From positions 96,510,595 through 96,574,594 of the forward strand of contig NC_050097.1 in the NCBI RefSeq assembly GCF_902167145.1: 64,000 bases of DNA, written 5' to 3'. Shown here one piece after another: positions 11,700 through 20,675 of the stretch. The notes under the pieces are model-generated. The model worked only from the letters and a program-made list of their open reading frames with translations, was not told where the DNA came from and ran no database searches. A program made the translations under genes and the position numbers. The DNA comes from Zea mays. Taxonomy: Eukaryota; Streptophyta; Magnoliopsida; Poales; Poaceae. Position 1 is the stretch's first letter, and every line of letters begins with the position of its first letter.

Positions 11700-12544
11700 C
11701 TCAACGATCAGGTGATTACACTCTTGAGTTCATGTCCATCATATTTAGACCATGGAGACCCGTCCACTCTTGTTTTGCTTAGGAACCAGGGAGAAGACCG
11801 AAAGGGAAAAGGATTTGAACATGCTGGATTCGGACTGCAGAAGAACACCAACTTGTGACGGTCACCACGGTCACATGCGGGCTTGGATTGGAATGTTCAA
11901 GCACAACATAGAAAGCTTATCAAGTCTAGTTTCATATGGATCTGGAATTATAGTCATATCTGTTCCGAGGCTGTCGTTATCATTGTTTCCTTACCGAGAC
12001 ATTTCCTGCCTTTTCTGCCCATGGTGCTGCGTCACCCTATTTTGGCCCAATGGGTCGTGTATCAAGTTGGGTCCATTAGGGATGCATCCTAGGGTTGCAT
12101 CACGACCCCAAAACCCTTGTGGTCATCCTCCCATGTTTATAAACCCCCTAGCCGCAACCAAGAACAACGGGTTTTGTTTAGATCAAGTTTAGCTCTCACT
12201 ACTTGCTTGTAAGCGTGCGTGCTGGTTCAGCCGCCTGTCTTCTTGTCTTTGGAACCCCACCATATTGGAGTTTGATTTTTAAACCTACATTTACATTTGG
12301 TAATTCAGTACTTGTTCTACTTGTTCTTGCTAGTTCTTCGATTGCTTGCAGGACGAGTGCCCTAATTGCCGGGGTGTCACGCTCCACAAGATCGTGACAG
12401 CCATAGGAGGTGGTGTATCGGTTGCTAAGGCACAGCATCTTTGGAAGGCTGTAGTCAGGCCGTGAACATCGTATCCTCCACCAATCGAGTTATTCCACAC
12501 CCTCTCATCGAAAGATCGGGCATTCACCCAATGGGTGCACATCA
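11615..12544 (+). repeat. 3' LTR of CRM2-like remnant (930 bp)
   Basis: The LTR starts TGATGCAGACATCC and ends GGGTGCACATCA. TTTATAAAC at 12137-12145 is its candidate TATA box. It is homologous along its length to the 928-bp LTRs at 55275 and 61915, with visible substitutions, so it is older. Confidence 0.85.
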
Positions 12545-13294
12545 GGTATGCCTTAAATAGATATGAGGAAACCAAAGGCATCAAATTCAAGAAAATGATC
12601 GGACATGTCTTTCCTAAATTGGGTTGATAAAGCGACAATGCAATCCTCCAGGAGAGGCAAAATAGAATAGAGATATCATCTTGCACCAACCAAACAAGGG
12701 AATGGTTTTGGAAGGAGATATAACTCGAGATTCTTGTTTTAAGCCCGAGTACACTTTATGTTCAACAAAGAAATTATCTAAGTGTTTATTTGTATGTGTT
12801 TGGTCGTGGAGGGATAACGGAAAAAATCAAATTTGGGTCATGGTTCACTAAATAAGAACATGGCCTAATTTTGGGTTTAGGCAATTAGGTCACCAACATT
12901 CTATCGTCACATCAAGCACAAGAGCAAACACAATTTTACTAATGGTCAAATTATGAAAAGCTGGAAGACATCTAAACACGTATCTCTAAGACATCACATC
13001 ATTTACAATCACCAAGTATTGTAATAAAGGTGAGAGAAGCATTTTGGTGCACAGGTGACAAACACGATGCAACAATCAGGATGCATGCTCGTCCTATGCA
13101 TCCTCACAAATTTTTGCCAATCTAATGTGGGAATAGTGTTCTACATCGGTGGCATACTTATGACTCTCTCGGTATTTTGCTAGTTGTCAGCTACACATAC
13201 GTTTTTGAGGTTAGTGTACCTGCAGAAAATTTCATCGCAGCCCAATTTCCCATGATGCAAGATCCACACATGACAATTTATCACAGTTTATACT
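12545..13294 (-). mobile_element. Element G2, internal domain (left piece)
   Basis: This piece is the reverse complement of the non-coding internal domain of element G (roughly 28230-28980), for example the block GGTATGCCTTAAATAGATATG. It therefore belongs to a minus-oriented relative, G2. It continues at 20676 after the Zeon-like insertion: ATACT at 13290-13294 is repeated at 20676-20680. There is no coding frame. The left end is where the CRM2-like remnant was inserted. Confidence 0.7.
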
Positions 13295-13935
13295 TGTTGG
13301 GGACTTGTTCTCAAATGCTATGAGTCAAGAACAAGGCAACATAGAAAATGTTAATCGGTAAAGTCCTTCGTCCTTCGAAGCATTATCCCCCTTAGGATAT
13401 AATGATTTTCGGACGAAGGTTATGAAGGGCGTACCTTCATAAATACATTATACAATGACGAAGGATGAATTGTAAGGAATATAAAGAACAACATAAACAA
13501 TTATATATTACTGTCATGTATAAACAGAAATAACGTTGGATTACAAATGTACCTTCAACTTGAAGGAGATGAAAGTACAAGCGTGACGCAAAAGCGAATG
13601 CCAGATCAGCCCCCTAGTACGGGGATACTGTTCACCTATTTATAGGCACAGGTTACAGCCTATGCAAAATTACATTCATGCCCTTTACATTTGATAATAA
13701 TTCTATTGTAATCTATCGAGGTCTGAATAGCCTTTTCATCTTTAAGTCGGTTTCATTTTGTTGCTATCATGCCGAAGCTTTCCTGCTCACACCTTCGGCA
13801 CTGTATCAACCTTCGTATTATTCTGGTCTGCTGTGATACCGACTTGAGTCCGAAGATACCTGTTCACACATTAAACTCCAGAAATACTGTTAAATCCTGT
13901 TTTTGAGGACCTTCGTAAGCCGAAGGCCCCCAACA
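13295..13935 (-). repeat. 3' LTR of the complete Zeon-like element (641 bp)
   Basis: On the minus strand this runs TGTTGGGGGCC to CCCCAACA. The TATA box lies at 13637-13644. It differs from the partner LTR at three sites by eye: near 13487, near 13518 and at 13800. Confidence 0.95.
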
Positions 13936-13947
13936 GTAGCCCCTCGC
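13936..13947 (-). other. Polypurine tract of Zeon-like element
   Basis: On the minus strand GCGAGGGGCTAC directly precedes the 3' LTR. The same twelve bases precede the LTRs at 6074 and 9951. This is the expected site for plus-strand DNA priming. Confidence 0.6.
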
Positions 13948-14091
13948 AATATTAATTTGTTTAAAACAATAAATTTAGATTGCGATATGGACGAAGGCTT
14001 TATGCCGAAGGTCCGAAAAAACACCTTCCCTTTGCTAGAATAGCAGCATTCACTGACAAGCGGGGTCTTTCAATTTTTAACGCACTGGGCG

Positions 14092-14099
14092 TATAAATA
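14092..14099 (+). promoter_or_regulatory. TATA box of the antisense gene
   Basis: TATAAATA in GCGTATAAATACGG lies 150 bases before the ATG at 14242, leaving room for a leader of about 115 bases. It faces away from the 3' LTR and drives transcription against the element's own genomic RNA. It is conserved in the two older copies. Confidence 0.65.
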
Positions 14100-14241
14100 C
14101 GGTCATACCGCAAACTCATTTGGCACGCTTTCTTGTCATCTGCTCTCGCTCACTCGATTTTCAGCTTTTGTGTACTTAAGAATTTCTGAGCTTTTAGTTT
14201 TGAAGCTTCGGCTTTGAAAATAGTTTTTAGTGTTTCCAAAG

Positions 14242-17200
14242 ATGTCTGGAGATAAGAAGGCTGCTGCTGAGACGAAGCTGAGTCTTGACGAAGAGAAAAA
14301 CTTGGGGTTTCTTATAGCGATGTCGAAGACCAACACGGAAAAAATCACCAAGGAGATTCTAGAAGGTTTGTCTGAGGATACTGGTGACAGCGACAGTTAT
14401 GATGTGGACAGCGGTGGTGAAGACTCCGAAGATCGTCCCTGGCGACCAAGCCACTCAGTTTATGGTAAATCAACTATCAAAGAGAATCATCTTGTCAACA
14501 TGAGAGGGAGGTATTTCCGGGATTTGTCCATTGTGAGGGCCGACGAAGGGGAGAAGACTTGTCCACACCCTGAAGAGAATGAAGTCGTAGTGTACCGAAG
14601 CTTTTTGAAAGCTGGGCTGCGATTTCCCTTGAGCAACTTCGTCGTGGAGGTGTTGAAAATCTTCGAAGTCTATCTTCACCAACTTACCCCCGAGGCAATT
14701 ATAAGACTGAATATCTTCGTGTGGGCCGTGAGAAGCCAAGGTCTGAAGCCTGATGCAAAAAGCTTCTGCAATATACACGAATTATCATACGAAACAAAAC
14801 CTTGGGGTAAGGAACAGTATCATAATAATTTTGGCTGCTACAGTTTCGTTTCTCGCTCCGGGTCAAGCTGTCCCGTGCCAACCTTTCGGAAAAGATGGCC
14901 CGGCGACTGGATGACGGAATGGTTTTATGTGAAGAATGACCTGTCAGTACGAGAAGATATCAAAGGTATAATTATGCGCCCTATTTGGCAAAGCTTCGGC
15001 CTTCGGAGGCCGAAGGTTGAAATGAATGAAGCTGCCGAAGAATGCCAGAGGGCCTTCGGCGTTATCTGTTCTTTTATTGGAACGAGAGATTTAGTACAAG
15101 AGCATATTGCCTTCCGGGTATGGCCGCTCGTGGAGAAATGGGAAATGCCGCAAGAAATCATAAAAGAGGCCGATGAAGGTGGACTTGTCAGACTGAAGTA
15201 CACCTTCAAGTTCGGAGATAAATTCGTTGAGCCAGATGATGACTGGTTAAAAAGCATTGAAAATTTAAGTGATGAGTTGCTTGGGGCTTATTCGAAGGCC
15301 GAAGATACTGCGATGTCAGCAGCCTTCGGAGGCCGAAAAAAGAAGAGGTTGAATCGGGTATTTGATGCAATTGGGTTTGTCTACCCTGACTATTGCTATC
15401 CCATTCGAAGGCAGAAGAGAAAAAACACAACCTCTGCAAAAGAAGAAGCTGAAACTGCTCCTAGCGAGCCAGAACCGAAAAGAAAGAAGATAAAGGTCCT
15501 CACACATCGGCCGCGCTATATTGAACCAGCTTCGGTGCTTGAGTTTACCGGGAAAACTTCTTCGGCCACCGAGGCTAAAAGGCCAACCAAACCAACCTTG
15601 CTGCCAGTAGTTGCAGAAATGGCCGAAGCGCCAAAAAGGATAGAATTGGAAGAACCGAAGATTTTGCTACCAGAAACCGAAAAAATGGCCGAAGCGCCAT
15701 CCACAGAAAAAATGGAAGAAGTGAAAAAACCATCTGAAGAAAAAGCATCAGAAGTTGTGAGTCCTGCAGCAAATGTTGAGACAGTAAAAAATCAAAAAGT
15801 GCCAGCAGTGACTCCGAAAAGAAAGAGAATGGCTAATGTGCTAGATGTACTGGAAACAATCAAATCTTCAAGCACACCTCCGAAGAAGGCTGCTGCCACT
15901 CCTGAAACAACAACTGAAATTTCTGATACAAAAGCTCCAGAGCAAGAAACTAAAGCCGAAGCTGGGGCCTCAGAGCCCGTAAAGATAAAATCCTTGGAAA
16001 CTGAGGAAGAAAAAATAACAAAGCCAACTTTTGTTGAAGAAATCGGTGTCGTTGCCCCCGAAGCATCCTCCAAAATTCGTGATTATATTGTTCGTCATGC
16101 TTCGGGGAAAAAACTATCAGAAAAAGAAGAGCAAGAGGCCCAGCGCTATGCCCAAAAACTGAAGTATCCAAAGGGGGCTCTAATATTCAATGGTAGTGGA
16201 GAAGAAGACTTTTTGTATTGTCTCCCTGACAGCAAGGAGATTTCTGTCTGCCGGGAGATGAGCAAGAGCTTCGGATTCCCAACTTTAGAAGACGGGCTCT
16301 CGGTGCTGTCGAAGAACGATCTGGCCGACAGCCTGGCCTATAATAGCTTAAAGGTGCGACAAATAGGATCCTTGTGTTTTTTGTTGGGACCAAAGTTTTT
16401 TGTTTGTGTAAATTTATTGATACACACATATTTCGCTTTGCAGGGTCTGATGCTTAGCAATGCCCTCAGGGCACAGAAAGATGCTGAAGACGAAGGATGT
16501 GCTATAGCCCTGAGCAACCTTCGTTCCGATGTAATTGAACTAAGGAACGAAGGCCTCAAAAAAGATAAAATATTACACTCATTGATAAATAAAATAAAAG
16601 AAGACGAAGCTTCTTTTAAGGGTCAAGCTGAAGCTCAGAAGCGCGAAATTGAAGATCTTCGGAAACAACTGGCCAGAGCCAAGGAAGAACGCATACTTGA
16701 AGAAACAAGGCGAGAACTCAGCGACCAATGGGCAGATCACTTAGAAGTAACTGTTGAAGAGCTTCGTTCGTCCAAGAAAAGATGCTATAACAAATCTATA
16801 GAGTGTGTTAAGAAGTTAAAAGCTAGCTTCGCCAGGGTCGGCGCCTTCTCAAGCGAAGAAAACTTTACGAGAGGCAATCCCGAAGATCCCATCGAATGGA
16901 TCAACCACGAAGCTGAGGCCTTCGAAGAAATTTTAAATAGCCATGGAGATATATGTGCTTTCTCTGGTGCCAGAGGAATTGCCACCATTTTAGAGAAGAA
17001 GGGCTGTGGACATGTAAAAATTTTAGCACAATCCGAAGCTGCTTTGTCCTTTGAAGATGCAAGAGATCCTTCGGCCGAAGCTAGCATGATCGGTGGAAAA
17101 TTTTTCACCGATATCTGGGATAATGGCGGCCGAGAAATGGCCGGAGAAATTATTCAAAAAAGTGAAAAGGGCATTCACGATGCTAGAGAAGTGGCTGAGG

Positions 17201-17466
17201 CTGCTGAAAAGAGTGCAGAACCCGAAGGTCAATTAGGTAGTAACTAATAGTTTTTATTGTGTTGTAATTTTTGGTTTTAAGCTTCGTTTGCCATTTGTAA
17301 TAGCAATGTAGCCGTATCCTGTCCTTCTTCAGATCCTGCTGAAGCGTCTCCAGGCCCTCAGCCGAAAGAGGACGACGAAATTAAAAAGATGGCTGAAGCC
17401 ATTATGGACGAAGTCGTCAATCGGCTCCTGAATGAGGCTGCAGAAGTTGTTCTGAGAGAAGATTAA
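14242..17466 (+). CDS. Antisense accessory nuclear-type protein with Transposase_28-like domain (three exons)
   Basis: This gene runs opposite to the retrotransposon that carries it. I choose ATG 14242; the GTG at 14230 is upstream and in frame but not a plant start. The unspliced frame is open to 17247. Two probable introns (16354-16443 and 17237-17332) give exons 14242-16353, 16444-17236 and 17333-17466, about 1012 residues. The acidic N-terminus precedes a region at about 115-175 (ending near NIFVWAVRSQGLKPD) that I recognise as the plant 'putative gypsy type transposon' domain PF04195. Basic clusters RKKKR, RRQKRK and PKRKKIK (about 365-420) and a later PKRKR look like nuclear localisation signals. 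After a low-complexity Glu/Lys/Ala-rich stretch comes a long coiled coil, about 730-840. I recall gene23 of maize Grande as an antisense gene for a nuclear protein; this appears analogous. Its function is unknown. Confidence 0.75.
16354..16443 (+). other. Probable intron 1 of the antisense gene (90 nt, in frame)
   Basis: The borders are AAG|GTGCGACAAA and TTTCGCTTTGCAG|GG. The stretch is T-rich and encodes an out-of-place hydrophobic segment (SLCFLL...FFVCVNLL) in an otherwise charged protein. Because it is 90 bases long and lacks a stop, a simple ORF finder reads through it. The same intron is kept in copy b at 7445-7534. Confidence 0.75.
17237..17332 (+). other. Probable intron 2 of the antisense gene (about 96 nt)
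   Basis: The 5' site TTAG|GTAGTAAC and the 3' site CTTCTTCAG|ATCC enclose a T-rich stretch that contains the stop of the unspliced frame. Splicing joins phase-1 codons and opens a further 43 codons ending in VVLRED before TAA at 17464. An alternative 5' site GAAG|GTCAAT at 17228 has the same phase, so it would also keep the frame. Confidence 0.6.
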
Positions 17467-18389
17467 ATACTATTGTAAATTAAACTTCTGAAATGTAATA
17501 TATTGTAACATTTTGTAATCCTGAATGTAATATACCCGTTTTTATTGCTCAACTCTTTACGATGCATGAAACTTTACACGTACCGCTTTTGAGTCTTTGA
17601 CGAAAAAACACCTTCCCTTCTTTTCATGCTTCGTGAAGAGGAATTTTTCTTTGTCACAACAATATCCAGTGTTCTAATGAATAATATCCAGGCTTCGTGA
17701 AGATACTTTCCGAAGCTATACTTCCGAAGATCAATAATGTATCTCCTTGTGACATTATGATTTTTCCCTTTTTTCAAAACGTTCTTCTGTAGATTAATAT
17801 GATGTCCACCTCTTGTGCCATATGCAACATGATGTATGATGCTTATGCTATGCGAAATGATGCGATGATGTTATGCTGTGTAAGATGGTGTTTATTCCGA
17901 AAATACACACATTCCTGCGACAAAACACATAATCTTTTGAATCAGCATTGTCTTTTTACTATAAGCCTCCCTTAGGAGCTTCTTCGCCTTTTACTTCGGC
18001 GGAATCAGCGTTTATTTTTCGCTGTAAGCCTCCCTTAGGAGCTTCTTCGCCTTTTACTTTCAGCGGTATTCGCGTTGACTTTTCGCGCTTCGCCTTTTAC
18101 TTAGGCGGTATCAGCGTTGACTTTTCGCTGTATGCTCTGCATTCCCATTGGAACGACTTTGGAGCAGAAAACTTACACTGCGCTCCCTTTGGAACGACTT
18201 TTTTGTGACTTCGGCCAACTTACTCTGCGTTCTTTAGAACGACTTTTTGTTGCTTCGAAGAATTTTCGATAGTTCGAAGGTCCTCTTTGTTATCACAAGT
18301 CTTTCAACAATTTAATCATGTGAAGAAAATATATTTTCCTTGTGGGAATCAACGAAACTATTTACATGAAACTTGAACAATGTCCTTTA
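17467..18389. other. Non-coding spacer of Zeon-like element
   Basis: This spacer separates the convergent ends of the antisense gene (plus) and gag (minus). It is AT-rich and contains the tandem repeats at 17961-18145, followed by shorter repeats built on TTGGAACGACTTT. It may hold poly(A) signals for both genes; I could not single one out. The ORFs inside it are short and repeat-derived. Confidence 0.6.
17961..18145. repeat. Degenerate tandem repeat, period about 63 bp
   Basis: The block AAGCCTCCCTTAGGAGCTTC begins at about 17962 and again at about 18025. A third, shortened unit begins at 18086 (CGCTTCGCCTTTTAC). Units share GCGGTAT/AATCAGCGTT and TTTTCGCTGTA. A GGAACGACTTT motif then recurs three times to about 18245. 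Confidence 0.7.
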
Positions 18390-19958
18390 TTACAGAAAAT
18401 AAAACTGAATGAAAAAGATTGCTATTAAGGTAGGATATTTGTCAATAGATGTGCTTTGACTCTGGCACAGTGCTGTTGACTGTGCGAGCTTCGGACTGTT
18501 CTCTGAAGTCCCTTTGATGTGGAGCATATTGGCTCCCTTCTGGCTGCTGACCTTGTTGCAGCGGTGGTGGAGGCGGAGGTTGTTGCCAAGAAGCCTGAGG
18601 TTGACTGCCGAAGCAACAGAAACTGCAGGGTGATTGCCTACATACTCTGGGATGTAAGGCAAATGATACGAAGCAGTGTGCATGACCTGCTTCGGCTGAG
18701 CCTGTTGTGCTGCCGCTTCGGCTATTTCTTTTTGCTTCTGGATGGTAACATGGCACATCCTAGTGGTATGACCTTTGTTCTCACCACAGAATAAGCAAAA
18801 GATTCTTCTCGGTTGATCGCCGAATCTTCCTCCGAAGCCCCTGGCGCCTCTGCCTCTTGGAGCTGGTGGTCGGAAGGAGCCTTGCTGTTGCCCCGAAGCC
18901 TGTGAGGAACATTGTGGCCTTTGCTGTTGACTCCCTCTATCATCATTTTGTGTAGAGTTATGAATTGATCTAACATGCCTTGGGTAGAACCTCCCTCCGA
19001 AGCCCCTGGTCATTTCAGAAAACCTAAAAGCCTCCTCCCTTCTTTGGCGAAAATCATTATCGGCCCGAATGTACTCGTCCATCTTCTGGAGCAGCTTCTC
19101 CAAAGTTTGAGGAGGCTTCCTAGCGAAGTACTGAGCTGACGGTCCTGGCCGAAGCCCCTTGATCATGGCCTCAATGACAATTTCATTGGGCACTGTTGGT
19201 GCCTGTGCCCTCAAACGCAAGAACCTTCGGACATACGCCTGAAGGTATTCTTCGTGATCCTGGGTGCACTGGAACAGAGCTTGAGCAGTAACCGGCTTCG
19301 TCTGAAACCCTTGGAAGCTAGTTAACAACAAGTCCTTCAGCTTCTGCCATGAAGTGATCGTTCCTGGTCGAAGGGAGGAATACCAGGTTTGAGCGACACT
19401 CCTGACAGCCATAACAAAAGATTTGGCCATGACTGCAGCATTGCCACCATACGAAGATACTGTTGCTTCGTAGCTCATCAAAAACTGCTTCGGGTCTGAG
19501 TGGCCATCGAATACGGGAAGCTGAGGCGGCTTGTAGGACGGAGGCCAAGGTGTAGCCTGCAGCTCAGCGGACAGAGGAGAAGCATCATCGAAAACAAAAT
19601 TCCCATGATGGAAATTATCATACCAGTCATCTTCGTTGAGGAAACCCTCCTGATGAAGGTCTTGGTGCTGAGGCCTTCGGTGCTGCTCATCCTGAGCAAG
19701 ATGACGAACTTCTTCAGAGGCTTCGTCTATCTGCCTTTGCAGTTCAGCTAGCCTGGCCATCTTTTCTTTCTTCCTCTGCACCTGTTGATGAAGCATCTCC
19801 ATGTCTCTGATTTCTTGATATATCTCGTCCTCTGGTGGTGTCGGGCTAACATCCTTCCTTTTCTGGCTTCGGGCCTCTCGAAGGGAGACTGTCTCCTGAT
19901 TATGGTCCAGCGGTTGTAGAGCTGCAGTCCCAGTCGATGAAGCTTTCTTCGGCGCCAT
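18390..19958 (-). CDS. gag: Gag protein of Zeon-like element
   Basis: The ATG at 19958 lies about 75 bases inside the 5' LTR and PBS and starts MAPKKASSTG. The 522-residue product has a Glu/Gln/Lys-rich coiled-coil-like region at about 45-90, a Retrotrans_gag-type core at about 150-270 (LPVFDGHSDPKQFL, TWYSSLRPGTITSW, YVRRFLRLRAQAP) and an Arg/Gly/Gln-rich tail. A zinc knuckle occupies about 388-402, with CLFCGENKGHTTRMC spacing C-x2-C-x5-H-x4-C, one residue longer than the classical retroviral knuckle. Gag forms the cytoplasmic particle and binds element RNA through the knuckle. No protease or Pol follows: the last residues IAIFFIQFYFL look like read-out into former non-coding DNA. Particles would depend on enzymes supplied by an autonomous relative. 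Confidence 0.85.
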   Translation of the reverse strand: MAPKKASSTGTAALQPLDHNQETVSLREARSQKRKDVSPTPPEDEIYQEIRDMEMLHQQVQRKKEKMARLAELQRQIDEASEEVRHLAQDEQHRRPQHQDLHQEGFLNEDDWYDNFHHGNFVFDDASPLSAELQATPWPPSYKPPQLPVFDGHSDPKQFLMSYEATVSSYGGNAAVMAKSFVMAVRSVAQTWYSSLRPGTITSWQKLKDLLLTSFQGFQTKPVTAQALFQCTQDHEEYLQAYVRRFLRLRAQAPTVPNEIVIEAMIKGLRPGPSAQYFARKPPQTLEKLLQKMDEYIRADNDFRQRREEAFRFSEMTRGFGGRFYPRHVRSIHNSTQNDDRGSQQQRPQCSSQASGQQQGSFRPPAPRGRGARGFGGRFGDQPRRIFCLFCGENKGHTTRMCHVTIQKQKEIAEAAAQQAQPKQVMHTASYHLPYIPEYVGNHPAVSVASAVNLRLLGNNLRLHHRCNKVSSQKGANMLHIKGTSENSPKLAQSTALCQSQSTSIDKYPTLIAIFFIQFYFL

Positions 19959-20010
19959 AGCGAAGGTTTATGATCGCCGAAGGTGTTCAAAAAACTCAAA
20001 GAGTGGAAGT

Positions 20011-20034
20011 GAGTTCACCGGAGGTGGGCGCCAA
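20011..20034 (-). other. Primer binding site region of Zeon-like element
   Basis: Directly inside the 5' LTR the minus strand reads TTGGCGCCCACCTCCGGTGA. A site starting TGGCGCC is typical for tRNA-primed plant Ty3/gypsy elements that do not use initiator Met tRNA. I do not assign the tRNA. Confidence 0.6.
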
Positions 20035-20675
20035 TGTTGGGGACTTGTTCTCAAATGCTATGAGTCAAGAACAAGGCAACATAGAAAATGTTAATCGGTA
20101 AAGTCCTTCGTCCTTCGAAGCATTATCCCCCTTAGGATATAATGATTTTCGGACGAAGGTTATGAAGGGCGTACCTTCATAAATACATTATACAATGACG
20201 AAGGATGAATTGTAAGGAATATAAAGGACAACATAAACAATTATATATTACTGTCATTTATAAACAGAAATAACGTTGGATTACAAATGTACCTTCAACT
20301 TGAAGGAGATGAAAGTACAAGCGTGACGCAAAAGCGAATGCCAGATCAGCCCCCTAGTACGGGGATACTGTTCACCTATTTATAGGCACAGGTTACAGCC
20401 TATGCAAAATTACATTCATGCCCTTTACATTTGATAATAATTCTATTGTAATCTATCGAGGTCTGAATAGCCTTTTCATCTTTAAGTCGGTTTCATTTTG
20501 TTGCTATCATGCCGAAGCTTTCCTGCTCACACCTTCGGCGCTGTATCAACCTTCGTATTATTCTGGTCTGCTGTGATACCGACTTGAGTCCGAAGATACC
20601 TGTTCACACATTAAACTCCAGAAATACTGTTAAATCCTGTTTTTGAGGACCTTCGTAAGCCGAAGGCCCCCAACA
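20035..20675 (-). repeat. 5' LTR of the complete Zeon-like element (641 bp)
   Basis: This is the same length as, and nearly identical to, 13295-13935. The TATA box is at 20377-20384 on the minus strand. ATACT follows at 20676-20680, duplicating 13290-13294. Confidence 0.95.

Larger units (their letters stand above)
10592..12544 (+). mobile_element. CRM2-like centromeric retrotransposon remnant (integrase end and 3' LTR)
   Basis: This is the right end of a CR-clade Ty3/gypsy element. It contains integrase from the zinc-binding region to the C-terminus, a purine tract AAGAAGGGGAGAA, and a 3' LTR (11615-12544). It matches the complete element at 55275-62842 in the same order, with scattered substitutions, so it is an older copy. 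The left part is missing because Zeon-like copy b is inserted at 10591 and everything further left was lost. On the right, GGTAT (12545-12549) follows the LTR and is the probable target duplication within old element G2. Confidence 0.8.
13295..20675 (-). mobile_element. Complete Zeon-like LTR retrotransposon (7,381 bp, no pol)
   Basis: Two 641-bp LTRs (13295-13935 and 20035-20675) are flanked by a perfect five-base duplication ATACT. Read on the minus strand the order is 5' LTR, PBS (20011-20034), gag (19958-18390), a spacer with short tandem repeats, an oppositely directed spliced gene (plus, 14242-17466) with its own promoter, purine tract (13936-13947) and 3' LTR. No protease, reverse transcriptase or integrase is present, so the element must use enzymes from another element. 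Size, LTR length and gag-only content fit what I recall of maize Zeon-1 (about 7.3 kb, LTRs about 650 bp). An antisense accessory gene near the 3' LTR is a feature I recall from Grande. The LTRs differ at three positions by eye, implying a recent insertion. Confidence 0.9.

Noticed and set aside
14230..14241. Upstream start giving four more residues for the antisense gene
   Set aside because: The codon is GTG. The first ATG is at 14242, matching the corresponding ATGs of the two other copies (5767 and 9644).
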